Source: Tenuibacillus multivorans
GTDB lineage: Bacteria > Bacillota > Bacilli > Bacillales > Alkalibacillaceae
Reading direction: 5' to 3'
NCBI RefSeq assembly: GCF_900103915.1
Contig: NZ_FNIG01000014.1
Coordinates: 1-64,000 of the forward strand
Length of the DNA stretch: 64,000 bases
Shown here: positions 25,895 to 34,694 of the stretch, piece by piece
Layout: each line of letters begins with the position of its first letter
Numbering within the stretch: the first letter of the stretch is position 1
Program-made: the position numbers and the translations under genes
The notes under the pieces: generated by a model
Seen by the model: only the letters and a program-made list of their open reading frames with translations
Database searches by the model: none
Told to the model about the DNA's origin: nothing

Positions 25895-26388
25895 ATAAAC
25901 ATGAACAGGGGCTTACCTTAATCGAAGTTTTAGCAACTTTTGTTCTAACATTCGTCATTGGGACACTCGTATTTTCTGTTGCGACAACAGCTATTAACCA
26001 TTATAAGCACTCAGAGATTCAATCACAGACACAGTCAGAGGTTAATCAATTAATCTTAAACCTTACCGATATTCATCAAAATTATACCCATTACACCATT
26101 AGTCGGATTAATTCTTCCACTTATGTTGTTGAAACACCTGACACAAGTTACACATTTCATGGAGAAGCAAGCACTTACGATATTTATATCGCTAAAAATT
26201 TATGGTCAGGTGGCGACCTTTTACCTGATTCTATACTATTACCTGGTGAATCAATATCCATTAATGGTGGACAAACTTACGAAATGTTCATAAGCGTCAC
26301 TAAGCCTGAAGTTAACCGTTTTAAACCGGTTGAAGTGTCAACGTCAATCTCACGTATTTCTACTAGTGAAAGTAGTGATGAATCATGA
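25891..26388 (+). CDS. minor prepilin (PilW/GspJ type)
   Basis: 165 residues. Leader MNKHEQG, then G|LTLIEVLATFVLTFVIGTLVFSV with Glu at +5 and a beta-rich head. It overlaps the preceding and following genes by 4 bp each (ATGA), so translation of the three is coupled. Position and architecture match the second member of a minor-pilin operon. Confidence 0.83.
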   Translation: MNKHEQGLTLIEVLATFVLTFVIGTLVFSVATTAINHYKHSEIQSQTQSEVNQLILNLTDIHQNYTHYTISRINSSTYVVETPDTSYTFHGEASTYDIYIAKNLWSGGDLLPDSILLPGESISINGGQTYEMFISVTKPEVNRFKPVEVSTSISRISTSESSDES

Positions 26389-27599
26389 TTCGATATAAAA
26401 ACGAACGTGGAGCCGCGTTAATTGTCGTATTACTCACGATAGCCTTCATTATGCTATTTTCGACCGTTATCATGAATAATATTTTAACGAATGCGAAACA
26501 AAATGACATTTTAGCGCACCATAATCGTGCCACGCATTTAGCTGAGATGGGGTCAACTTTCGCTCGTGATCAAATCATGACTTATTTAAGCGAAAATGAA
26601 TTAGAGGTTACTGAAGCATTTTTTGACGATATGCAACAGAAAATTGAAGCTAATATAAGTGCCATTACAGTCGACGAAGAGTATCCATACCGGTATTTTG
26701 CATTAGGTGATAGTTTTATTTATGAGGAAACCGATAAAGGGGCGCGTCTAAATATCGAAATCACAGGACATGACGGTGATTTCTCCGATCGAATTAGAAT
26801 TACACTTCATTTAAGTAAAGGCGATTCCGTAGATGATTGGTTAGACGAGAGTGACACATTTCCAGACCCACCGGCTGATCCTGACTACAGCTATGAGGAT
26901 GGAGTAGGCTGGAAGGATACCGGGAATAGTGAATGTCCCTCTGACCCCGATGGCACATATTATGTTAATGGGAGTGCTTCCGTTGCCTGTGATATAGAAA
27001 CAGGAGATTTTTACACAGATGGTGGACTCGAAACGGCAAACCAAGGCTCATTAGTTGTTAATGGAACAGGCGTGTTCAATGGTGTTGAGGTTAATAACAA
27101 GTCGTCAGTTACCGTTAAAGAAGACGCTTATATTAATGCTCCATTATCTAGTCAAAACAATCCGAATAGTGAATTTTTAGTATGTGGCAACGCTCGCTTT
27201 AAGCAAGGGATTGATTACAGAGGGATTTTTTCAGTGAGAGGCTATGTTGTCTCAGATGAACGCGTCATCTTTAGCCAAAACCCTGTTAATATTGGTAGCG
27301 ATACAATCTTAAAAGAAGGATTGGAACTGAATGGAACTAACCTTAATGTTAACGGTCATTTAACGATTCACATTGATACGGATGTCCAAACATTTGATAA
27401 CAATCTAGGTGGGAATATTAATCTGACTGGGGATCTAATTCTCTATACGCCTATTCAAGATGAACCAATCATCAATCCAGATGGTAATTCATTTAATTAT
27501 ACGAGTGAAGTACCTGAATTCCCCGGTTGTGAAGGTGTTCCACCAACAAATTTAGGTGGATCTGAGCCTATAGTTGATTTAGAGGATAGTGAATATTAA
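26385..27599 (+). CDS. PilX/GspK-like minor pilin with large repeat-rich C-terminus
   Basis: 404 residues. The N-terminus NERGAALIVVLLTIAFIMLFSTVIM is a PilX_N-type prepilin helix without Glu at +5, as in the GspK/PilX class that caps the minor-pilin complex. The C-terminal ~240 residues are rich in NG/N-X-T turns with short alternating hydrophobics (VNGTGVFNGVEVNNKSSVTV, LNGTNLNVNGHLTI), suggesting a right-handed beta-helix. Four cysteines (in ECPS, VACD, LVCGN and PGCEG) might form disulphides. It may be a surface adhesin at the pilus tip; that is inference. Confidence 0.78.
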   Translation: MIRYKNERGAALIVVLLTIAFIMLFSTVIMNNILTNAKQNDILAHHNRATHLAEMGSTFARDQIMTYLSENELEVTEAFFDDMQQKIEANISAITVDEEYPYRYFALGDSFIYEETDKGARLNIEITGHDGDFSDRIRITLHLSKGDSVDDWLDESDTFPDPPADPDYSYEDGVGWKDTGNSECPSDPDGTYYVNGSASVACDIETGDFYTDGGLETANQGSLVVNGTGVFNGVEVNNKSSVTVKEDAYINAPLSSQNNPNSEFLVCGNARFKQGIDYRGIFSVRGYVVSDERVIFSQNPVNIGSDTILKEGLELNGTNLNVNGHLTIHIDTDVQTFDNNLGGNINLTGDLILYTPIQDEPIINPDGNSFNYTSEVPEFPGCEGVPPTNLGGSEPIVDLEDSEY

Positions 27600-27622
27600 A
27601 GAAAGACCAAAAGGTAAGTATA

Positions 27623-27648
27623 AAAGCACCCTTTTAACCGGGTGCTTT
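27623..27648. terminator. bidirectional terminator between pilX-like gene and yfjP
   Basis: AAAGCACCC-TTTTAACC-GGGTGCTTT. The minus-strand copy is followed by TTTT, so it serves yfjP best; the plus copy has only TTT. Confidence 0.75.
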
Positions 27649-28516
27649 AACCCTCTATACTTCTCCATAAGGTTAAGGCTGCATAACTTCTAAATGGTGA
27701 CCATTCCATCGATTTTTTCTCAATGTCCTTTTTAGAAGGTTTTTCATCCAATTGCCACCATTTTTTTAAGGCGTTTTGAATGCCAATATCAGCAGCAGGG
27801 AACAAATCATCGCGCCCAAGTGCAAATAATAACCAGTTTTGCACTGTCCATGGTCCGATTCCTCTAATTTTTCCTAATGTCTTTAATACCTCATCATTGG
27901 GAAGCTTAGATAATTTTTGCAAATCAAGCTCACCATCTACGATTAAGCGTGATGTATCAATGACGTATTCAGCTTTTCGCTGACTAAATTGCAGGTTTCT
28001 TAAATAATCATATTCCAGTGAGGCAACTTTTTCTGGTGTAGGATAGAACCATGACCCATCCTCTTCTTCGCCAAATGTTTGCACAAACCGTGTCGATAAC
28101 GTATAGGCAAATTTCATGTTTAATTGTTGATGAATAATGACCTTCATTAAGGAATCATATAAGTTAAAATCGCGCACAATAGGTGTTCCTTGATATTGAT
28201 GGAATAGCATTGACAATTCAGTTTGTTGGAAAAACTGATGAATGTCATTCAAATCTTTATCCCATTGGAAAATGTTACGTATATGTTCAAAAATAACGTC
28301 TTGTTCTTCATTATGATCTGACATAACTGAAAAAACAGGTTTTTCTATATCCCCTTCCGCTTTAACACGTACTACAGCACGGTCATTTTCAAGACGAACT
28401 GGGACATCAACATAGCGCTCTTTCATATTTGTTCGAATCAAAGGATCCATACTTAAACGGCGTAATGAATAATCAAAATCATACATGCCCGGAGCATGAT
28501 AATACTCTTTCCACAT
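27647..28516 (-). CDS. yfjP: DNA-3-methyladenine glycosylase II family (YfjP-like)
   Basis: 289 residues. AlkA-type N-terminal beta domain followed by the HhH-GPD glycosylase fold: the hairpin LGKIRGIGPWTVQNWLLFALGR and the catalytic aspartate in FPAADIGIQ. It excises alkylated purines. The length and context (next to pdaA) match B. subtilis YfjP rather than its AlkA. Cytosolic and probably monocistronic. Confidence 0.87.
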   Translation of the reverse strand: MWKEYYHAPGMYDFDYSLRRLSMDPLIRTNMKERYVDVPVRLENDRAVVRVKAEGDIEKPVFSVMSDHNEEQDVIFEHIRNIFQWDKDLNDIHQFFQQTELSMLFHQYQGTPIVRDFNLYDSLMKVIIHQQLNMKFAYTLSTRFVQTFGEEEDGSWFYPTPEKVASLEYDYLRNLQFSQRKAEYVIDTSRLIVDGELDLQKLSKLPNDEVLKTLGKIRGIGPWTVQNWLLFALGRDDLFPAADIGIQNALKKWWQLDEKPSKKDIEKKSMEWSPFRSYAALTLWRSIEG

Positions 28517-28584
28517 AACAATCTCTCCCCTTACTAAAACAGCTAATTACAGTTTACAACTATATATAATCCTAAAGCAAATAT

Positions 28585-28610
28585 AAAAAATGGCCCGTAT
28601 TAGGCCATTT
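28585..28610 (-). terminator. terminator of pdaA
   Basis: Minus strand: AAATGGCC-TAATACG-GGCCATTT followed by a T run (28590-28585). Confidence 0.88.
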
Positions 28611-28623
28611 TACTAACTATATA

Positions 28624-29397
28624 TTAGCTGATAGGAACTAATTTTTCCCATAATAATTCCTCTAATGAACCAAATTCATAACCGCGTTTTCTTAATTCAT
28701 CGATCATATGATTTAAAGCATCGGCATTATCCTGTGAAACGGTGTGAAGTAAAATAATCGCACCTGGATGTATTTGTTTCATAACCTCATCAAAGGATTT
28801 TTTCCACCCATTTTTACGATCTTTATGCCAATCAACAAATGCTACTGTCCAGAATACATTAATATATCCAAGCTCGTCCGTTAAAGCTAACGATTTTTCA
28901 TTAAAAACGCCTTTTGCTGGACGAAAAAATAGGACAGAATCTTGCTCTGTATATTTTTTGATTTTTTTATCTAAATTACTCAAGTCTTCTTTTATTTCTT
29001 TTTCTGAGCTTTTCGTAAAATCCAAATGTTTGTTTGAATGGTTTCCGATAATATGACCCTCATCTACCATTCGCTTCACTAAGTCTGGATTATCAGTTAC
29101 ATAATTACCTGTTAGAAAAAAAGTTGCTGGTACTTTCTTGTCTTTTAAAATGTCCAAAATAGTGCCTGTGTAACCCTGTTCATAACCATTATCAAACGTT
29201 AAGTATACTTTCTTCTGATCTGGGTCACCCATATAAATACCATTGTATTTTTCAATTAAAGGAGCGTAAAAGCCTAAATCCGGGGGCTGTTCATTATATT
29301 TTTTCTTATAACCATACCCATACGCCTCACTCGTTACGGGTATGGTCATGGAGAACCAAACAACGATCGCTAATAACCCTAAAAAAACACGCTTCAA
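28624..29397 (-). CDS. pdaA: delta-lactam-biosynthetic N-acetylmuramic acid deacetylase PdaA
   Basis: 257 residues. Makes the muramic delta-lactam of the spore cortex. An N-terminal signal/anchor (KRVFLGLLAIVVWFSMTIPVTSEA) is followed by the NodB deacetylase fold with TFDNGYE, which is the PdaA form of the usual TFDDG, then HSNKH metal ligands, FRPAKG and ILLHTVS. TTG at 29397 is chosen: AGGAGG lies 9 nt upstream and the length then fits PdaA. An upstream frame (to 29454) would add a basic extension before the signal. It is expected to be sigma-G dependent. Confidence 0.93.
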   Translation of the reverse strand: MKRVFLGLLAIVVWFSMTIPVTSEAYGYGYKKKYNEQPPDLGFYAPLIEKYNGIYMGDPDQKKVYLTFDNGYEQGYTGTILDILKDKKVPATFFLTGNYVTDNPDLVKRMVDEGHIIGNHSNKHLDFTKSSEKEIKEDLSNLDKKIKKYTEQDSVLFFRPAKGVFNEKSLALTDELGYINVFWTVAFVDWHKDRKNGWKKSFDEVMKQIHPGAIILLHTVSQDNADALNHMIDELRKRGYEFGSLEELLWEKLVPIS

Positions 29398-29470
29398 TTC
29401 GCATAACCTCCTCTTTACAGTTATTTTTTGTAGGGAAAAGGAAATTATACGCAATTAAGTATGTCGAGTG

Positions 29471-29678
29471 CCCAATAAATTGATTCCCCAATGAACCAAG
29501 CTGATTACCCCATCACTTATGATAAGTCCCCAATTAACTTCAATAACTACCCTATCTTGATTGATATTTGCCCTATGAACTTGATTTTTCGCCCAATAAG
29601 GTGTTCTGAATGCCCCATCACCGTAACTAATTCCCCGATGTTCCTTGATAATTACCCATTGCTATATCAACACCCTAA
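29471..29678. repeat. phased 21-bp degenerate tandem repeat, array A
   Basis: The core CCCNAT (plus strand) recurs at 29487, 29508, 29529, 29550, 29571, 29592, 29613, 29634 and 29655: nine copies with eight consecutive intervals of exactly 21 bp. There are off-phase flanking copies at 29471 and 29673. The 15-bp linkers vary, with a weak CTTGAT in several. The array lies between the terminators of the upstream antiporter gene and the pdaA start. A 77-codon ORF with a seven-residue pattern across it is a by-product of the 21-bp period. Confidence 0.9.
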
Positions 29679-29713
29679 AAAAATGGCTTATCGTCAATTA
29701 ATGGCGACAAGCC
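29677..29713 (-). terminator. second terminator behind the YuiF-like gene
   Basis: Minus strand: GGCTTGTCG, an 11-nt loop, CGATAAGCC (one mismatch), then A and TTTTTTT (29683-29677). It lies 20 bp after the first terminator and directly borders array A. Confidence 0.75.
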
Positions 29714-29731
29714 TTAAAGTTTAAAAACATG

Positions 29732-29758
29732 AAAAAACTCCGCCAAGCGCGGAGTTTT
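29732..29758 (-). terminator. terminator of the YuiF-like gene
   Basis: Minus strand: AAAACTCCGC-GCTTG-GCGGAGTTTT continuing into a run of Ts (29737-29732). Confidence 0.92.
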
Positions 29759-29763
29759 CCCCT

Positions 29764-31071
29764 TTAAAACATAATCGATGCAAACCACCCAAACAGGAAT
29801 AACGGAATATTAAAATGGATAAATGTTGGTACACAGGTGTCCCAAATGTGATTATGTTTCCCATCAACATTTAAACCTGCTGTTGGTCCAAGTGTACTGT
29901 CTGAGGCTGGACTTCCAGCATCGCCTAATGCCCCTGCTGTACCGATTAACGTGGCAATCGCAATTGGAGAAAAACCAGCTGCTGTCGCAATTGGTACATA
30001 AAGAGCGGCTAAAATCGGAATAGTTCCAAATGAAGTTCCAATACCCATGGTCACAATTAAGCCAACAATTAATAAAATAAAGGCAATTAACGCTTTCTGT
30101 CCTTCTAACATTCCAGATGAAGCATTAACTAAAGCCTCTATCGATCCAGTATCTTGTAACACACCGCCAAAGCCAGATGCTGCCAACATAATAAAGGCAA
30201 TCATGCCCATCATACTGATCCCTTTAGACATAACCTGTTCACTTTGTTTAAACGGAACAGCTACTAATACAAACATGAGTACTAAACCTGTTAGGGCACC
30301 CAAAACCATTTGCCCAGTGATTATTTGAACAGCTAAAGCAGCAATTATGGCAATAATCGTCATGAAGTGTTTGGTCTCAAATTTAAATGGTGTATCGTCT
30401 ACTTCAGCAATTTCAGATGGCTGTCCTTCAGGCTCAATTTGACTGTAATCTCGTTTCTTACGATATGTCACAAAAATGGCGATTAATAAGCCTATTACCA
30501 TACCTAACCCGGGAATTAACATGGCTGAGGCGATTTCCGTTATGGATAATTCAATCCCGCTATCAGCCATACTTTCCTGAATAGTTTCATGGAAAATAAG
30601 TCCAAAGCCTAAAGGAATCATAACATATGGGGCTTTAAGACCAAACGTTAAGGCCGTTGCAACCGCTCGACGGTCAATTTGCATCTTATCAAACAACGCT
30701 ATTAATGGCGGAATTAATATCGGAATAAAAGCAATATGCACAGGTACTATATTTTGCGAAAATGATGCAATAACCGCAATTGCAATAAGCATGAAACCCC
30801 GCTTACCTTTCACAGCTTTTCTTAAAAACTGTACAATGACTTTCGTTATACCTGTCATATTAATAGCCGCTGCAAAACCACCAAGAAGTATATAACTTAT
30901 TGCAGTCGCAGTACCCATGTTGTTAACAAACATTTCTATGAAATCTTTAAATGACAAATCCACCATTAATCCAGCTGTTAATGCGGATATGACAATTGCC
31001 ACTAGGACGTTTACTTTAAGTAAACTTAGAATAGTCATTAATAAAACCGAAATAATGACTGCAGAAGCCAT
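29764..31071 (-). CDS. YuiF-like Na+/H+ antiporter family permease
   Basis: 435 residues, about 11-12 membrane segments, NhaC/YuiF type: NIVPVHIAFIPILIPPLI in the first half and GTSFGTIPILAALYVPIA...GALGDAGSPASDSTLGPTAGLN in the second. Annotated relatives are either Na+/H+ antiporters or amino-acid transporters; the substrate cannot be decided from sequence. ATG at 31071 after GGAGG. Monocistronic with two terminators in tandem. Confidence 0.82.
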   Translation of the reverse strand: MASAVIISVLLMTILSLLKVNVLVAIVISALTAGLMVDLSFKDFIEMFVNNMGTATAISYILLGGFAAAINMTGITKVIVQFLRKAVKGKRGFMLIAIAVIASFSQNIVPVHIAFIPILIPPLIALFDKMQIDRRAVATALTFGLKAPYVMIPLGFGLIFHETIQESMADSGIELSITEIASAMLIPGLGMVIGLLIAIFVTYRKKRDYSQIEPEGQPSEIAEVDDTPFKFETKHFMTIIAIIAALAVQIITGQMVLGALTGLVLMFVLVAVPFKQSEQVMSKGISMMGMIAFIMLAASGFGGVLQDTGSIEALVNASSGMLEGQKALIAFILLIVGLIVTMGIGTSFGTIPILAALYVPIATAAGFSPIAIATLIGTAGALGDAGSPASDSTLGPTAGLNVDGKHNHIWDTCVPTFIHFNIPLFLFGWFASIMF

Positions 31072-31137
31072 AATATCCTCCCCTTTTATTTATCTTGTTA
31101 TCACGTTAATACTTTATCATAATAAAGAAATTAGCTT

Positions 31138-31176
31138 AAAAAATCAACCCCCTTTAATAAAAAATATGGGGGGTTG
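31138..31176 (-). terminator. terminator of osmC-like gene
   Basis: Minus strand: CAACCCCC, a 16-nt loop, GGGGGTTG, then ATTTTTT. It ends 67 bp before the YuiF-like start. Confidence 0.82.
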
Positions 31177-31188
31177 TTCAATTTTATA

Positions 31189-31578
31189 CTATTCTTCTAT
31201 AATTTCTACCGTTTCTTCGACCTCCATCGTTGGCACTACTGATTGCACCATCGAGCAGTTTTTTGTCGCAATTTCTAAGCTTTTATTAAGTTTCTTTTGA
31301 TTTAATTCCTGTCCCTTAATTTTAAAGTTTAATGTTATTTTTTCGATTTTATTAACATCATCACCAGTTCTCACTACATCTGCTTCTACTGATAACTCAT
31401 CATATTCTATTTTTTGTTTCTTTAGGATTCTTCTATATACAGATGCGCTACACCCCGCTATAGATGCAACCATTAATTGAAAAGGTCGAAATCCTTCTGT
31501 GTCATTTGGTGAAATATTTAACATACCATAATTAAAATCATCTGTCGTTATATCAGTGTCTGTAATGTTGAATCTCAT
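31189..31578 (-). CDS. OsmC family protein
   Basis: 129 residues. OsmC/Ohr fold with the two redox cysteines, in AGCSAS and in KNCSMVQSV, matching the YhfA-like subgroup that reduces (organic) peroxides. RPFQLMVASIAGCSASVYRRIL is the typical central helix. Cytosolic, monocistronic. Confidence 0.87.
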   Translation of the reverse strand: MRFNITDTDITTDDFNYGMLNISPNDTEGFRPFQLMVASIAGCSASVYRRILKKQKIEYDELSVEADVVRTGDDVNKIEKITLNFKIKGQELNQKKLNKSLEIATKNCSMVQSVVPTMEVEETVEIIEE

Positions 31579-31683
31579 CTAGTATACACTCCTTATGAAT
31601 ATAAGTCGTAAATAATTATCTTTAATTTTAACATGATTATAGGGTACAATGTCATTGACTTTGCTTAATTATGGGGGATATGA

Positions 31684-32844
31684 ATGGTTAATGAACGTAC
31701 TAGATTTGCGATCCTTGTTACAATCGTCGGGATATCAGGTTTTTCACAAGGAATGCTACTACCCCTAATTGCCGTTTTACTTGAACAAAATGGTATATCA
31801 TCTTCTGTTAATGGTATACATGCAACGGCATTATACATCGGTATTTTATTAATTTCGCCTTTTCTAGAAAAGCCATTGAGAACGTTTGGTTATAAACCCA
31901 TGATTTTAGTTGGAGGAGCCCTTGTTTTTACTTCATTATTTTTCTTTACAATCTGGGAATCGCTTTGGTTTTGGTTTATTCTTAGAATGATGATTGGCAT
32001 AGGCGATAACATTTTACACTTTGGAACTCAGACTTGGATTACAACAACGACACCAGATGAACGTCGTGGCCGGAACATTGCCATTTATGGGTTAATGTTT
32101 GCAGTAGGTTTTGCAACAGGACCTGTTATGACTCGTTTAATTGAAATTGACCCTGCCTTACCCTTTATCATCAGTGCTTTTTTATGCCTAATTGTTTGGA
32201 GTTTAATGTTTTTTGTAAGAAATGAATTCCCAATTCAAGAAGAGGAAATGCAAGTAACGTCAACAAAGTCAATTGGAAGATTTATCGGGTCGATAAAATA
32301 CGCATGGGTTGCTTTTTTGGCACCATTTGCATATGGCTTTTTAGAAGCATCCCTACACGGTAACTTCCCAGTATACGCTATGCGACTAGGACATGATGTT
32401 TCGATCATTTCAATTATTATACCTTGCTTTGCAGCTGCAAGTATTATTTCGCAAATCCCATTAGGTATTTTGAGTGATAAAATTGGAAGGAAAAAAGTAC
32501 TAGCATTCGTTTTAATTGGGGGTATCATGACCTTCTTTATCGCAACCTTTGTAGAAGAATCGGTTGTTTGGTTACTTATCATTTTTTCTGTTGCCGGCTT
32601 ACTTGTTGGTTCATTATTCTCTTTAGGGATGTCTTATATGACCGATCTTTTACCGAAAAGCTTACTTCCAGCAGGGAACATCATCTGTGGTGCAGCATTT
32701 AGCTTAGGAAGTATATCTGGTCCCGCCATTAGCGGGATGTTTATCGACTACTTTCCAGGCTATTCATTTTTCTATGTCATCACATTTTTCTTAGCCATTA
32801 TCCTGATCTTAATTTTATCCAAACGTGAAATATCTAAATCATGA
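31684..32844 (+). CDS. MFS transporter (YfkF-like by position)
   Basis: 386 residues, 12 predicted membrane segments. The MFS loop motif is seen between helices 8 and 9 as GILSDKIGRKK, and helix 5 carries the antiporter-like GFATGPVM. Probably a drug or metabolite efflux pump; the substrate is unknown. In B. subtilis an MFS gene (yfkF) lies next to yfkH-yfkI-yfkJ, as here. ATG at 31684 after GGGGGAT. Confidence 0.88.
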   Translation: MVNERTRFAILVTIVGISGFSQGMLLPLIAVLLEQNGISSSVNGIHATALYIGILLISPFLEKPLRTFGYKPMILVGGALVFTSLFFFTIWESLWFWFILRMMIGIGDNILHFGTQTWITTTTPDERRGRNIAIYGLMFAVGFATGPVMTRLIEIDPALPFIISAFLCLIVWSLMFFVRNEFPIQEEEMQVTSTKSIGRFIGSIKYAWVAFLAPFAYGFLEASLHGNFPVYAMRLGHDVSIISIIIPCFAAASIISQIPLGILSDKIGRKKVLAFVLIGGIMTFFIATFVEESVVWLLIIFSVAGLLVGSLFSLGMSYMTDLLPKSLLPAGNIICGAAFSLGSISGPAISGMFIDYFPGYSFFYVITFFLAIILILILSKREISKS

Positions 32845-32871
32845 AGGATCTTTTATATTAAGATCCTTCTT
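32843..32871 (+). terminator. terminator of the MFS gene
   Basis: GAAGGATCTT, a 7-nt loop, AAGATCCTTC, TT; overlaps the stop codon and ends next to the convergent yfkH stop. Confidence 0.8.
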
Positions 32872-32873
32872 AA

Positions 32874-33713
32874 TCATTTAAACAATAGCCTTTCCTTATG
32901 ACGTTCTAAAATGGCATTCACTTCGCCACCGATAATGAGCATCATTCCCGATAAGAATAACCAAATCAATAATACAATCATTCCACCAAGACTCCCGTAC
33001 GTATAAGAAAAGTTCCCTAAATTCTCAACATAAAAAGAAAACCCAAGTGAAGTTAATTGCCAACCAGTTGTCGCTACAAACGCCCCTGGGATGGCGTGTC
33101 TTAATTTGATTTCCTTATTCGGTGCCAATATATAAAGAATGGTTAGCACAAAAATGATAATCACAAAAGATAAGATCCATCGAAATACATTCCAAAAAGC
33201 AATAAAACTCTCCGAGTAGCCTAATATAGTGAAAATGAAATCACCTATTTCTCGACCAAAAACAGGTAACGCTAAAGCGACAGCGAGCACTAAAATCATG
33301 GCGATTGTCATAACAATAGAAATTAAGCGCGTTACGATAAACGAACGATCCTCTTCCGTTTCATAAGCTCGATTAAATACTCGTACTAATGCATTAATTC
33401 CATTTGAAGCAGACCAAATCGTAAGTATAAGGCCGAACGAAAGAAGTCCCCCATTGCGGTTCGCCATTAACTGGTTGATATTATCGACTATAAGATCCAT
33501 CGAATCACTAGGAAAATAGCGATAAATAATATTAAATACACTCGATTCTGGTATTGGCATAAAACCGATTAATGTCAGTAAAAAAATAAGAAATGGAAAT
33601 AAAGACAAAAGAAAAAAATAAGACAATTGTGCTGACATTCCGACAACATCATCATCTATAAAATGATGATATAAGTCCTTCCAAAAATCTTTTGTGAATA
33701 ACACAAACGCCAC
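32874..33713 (-). CDS. yfkH: YihY/YfkH family membrane protein
   Basis: 279 residues, about six membrane segments: DDVVGMSAQLSYFFLLSLFPFLIFLLTLIGF at the N-terminus and YGSLGGMIVLLIWLFLSGMMLIIGGEVNA at the C-terminus are hallmarks of the YihY/BrkB family (once called ribonuclease BN). Function uncertain; possibly a transporter. Third gene of a yfkJ-yfkI-yfkH operon (3 bp after yfkI), matching B. subtilis. Confidence 0.88.
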   Translation of the reverse strand: MAFVLFTKDFWKDLYHHFIDDDVVGMSAQLSYFFLLSLFPFLIFLLTLIGFMPIPESSVFNIIYRYFPSDSMDLIVDNINQLMANRNGGLLSFGLILTIWSASNGINALVRVFNRAYETEEDRSFIVTRLISIVMTIAMILVLAVALALPVFGREIGDFIFTILGYSESFIAFWNVFRWILSFVIIIFVLTILYILAPNKEIKLRHAIPGAFVATTGWQLTSLGFSFYVENLGNFSYTYGSLGGMIVLLIWLFLSGMMLIIGGEVNAILERHKERLLFK

Positions 33714-33716
33714 CTA

Positions 33717-33992
33717 CTACTTTTTCTTATCTTGGTCATACTTGTGGAATATACGTTCTAATTGATCAAGCTGATCTAATAATTTGTTTGTACCTTGATT
33801 GACTTGATTTAATCTTAACCTTAGTTGTTGAAGGGACTGAGAAGGATGTTTATAAACATGCTTAATTTGATCATAGGTTTTTTTAGAACCTGTTTTCATC
33901 ACTTGACGATCTTCTTTATTAAACATCGAAACAGCTAGTCCAACCATTGCTCCTATTAATATACTCGTTTTCCATGAATTTAATTTCATCAT
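33717..33992 (-). CDS. yfkI: YtxH-like small protein (YfkI position)
   Basis: 91 residues. An N-terminal hydrophobic segment (WKTSILIGAMVGLAVSMF) with a glycine motif as in YtxH-type stress proteins is followed by a basic helical coiled-coil region. Lies between yfkJ and yfkH. A second ATG one codon in is equally well spaced from GGAGG. Function unknown. Confidence 0.75.
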   Translation of the reverse strand: MMKLNSWKTSILIGAMVGLAVSMFNKEDRQVMKTGSKKTYDQIKHVYKHPSQSLQQLRLRLNQVNQGTNKLLDQLDQLERIFHKYDQDKKK

Positions 33993-34011
33993 GATTCCTC
34001 CAATCTTGGTT

Positions 34012-34482
34012 TTACATATTATTTGAACGTCTAATCTCGTCTAATAAATGACGGCAAGCTTCAGATACGAGTTGATATGTTTCCTCAAAATCCCCAGTAA
34101 AAAACGGATCAGGTACATTTGTAACTTCCTGGCTTGGTAAATAATCAAGAAGCTTTTTGACAACGGTATTTGGTTCTGATGACATCATCTGCTCTAGAGC
34201 CTCCATATTGTCATCGTCCATGGCGATCACATAATCGAAAGCCTCGAAGTCATTTTCTGAGAATTGACGTGCTTTAAGACCTTCTGAACTAATTTCATTT
34301 TCTTTCAACTTTTTGATTGTACCTTCATGTGGTAGTTCACCTATATGATAATTAGAAACACCTGCTGAGTCCACGTCAAAATGCTGCTTTAAACCTTTCT
34401 TCTTAATTAAATCCTCAAATACTGCCTCTGCCATTGGTGAACGACAAATATTACCTAAGCAAACAAATAATACCTTTATCAT
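34012..34482 (-). CDS. yfkJ: low-molecular-weight protein-tyrosine phosphatase (YfkJ)
   Basis: 156 residues. Signature loop VCLGNICRSPMAE (C-X5-R) near the N-terminus and general acid aspartate in VPDPFFTG. It dephosphorylates tyrosine (and possibly arginine) residues; the B. subtilis orthologue is a stress-related PTP. The ATG at 34482 is used, with AAGGTGATG upstream. First gene of the operon with yfkI and yfkH. Confidence 0.92.
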   Translation of the reverse strand: MIKVLFVCLGNICRSPMAEAVFEDLIKKKGLKQHFDVDSAGVSNYHIGELPHEGTIKKLKENEISSEGLKARQFSENDFEAFDYVIAMDDDNMEALEQMMSSEPNTVVKKLLDYLPSQEVTNVPDPFFTGDFEETYQLVSEACRHLLDEIRRSNNM

Positions 34483-34694
34483 TAACATCACCTTTATCCA
34501 AATCAAATGTTATTTATTCCCTATAATCAATATCATAAACAATAATGACTCAGAATTAAAGAATAGATATTTACAATGCATGAATTATTATTTTTTTAAT
34601 AAATAATGACTTGCAGGGTAAGAATAAGAAAGAAATCAAGTTATCGCTTGAAAAATCTAGGGTGAAACACTCCTAGCCGATAAAGGTGGTTATC

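Noticed and set aside
29491-29724. 77-codon ORF with repeated proline-isoleucine heptads
   Set aside because: It has no ribosome binding site and its pattern is a direct result of the 21-bp DNA repeat being a multiple of three.
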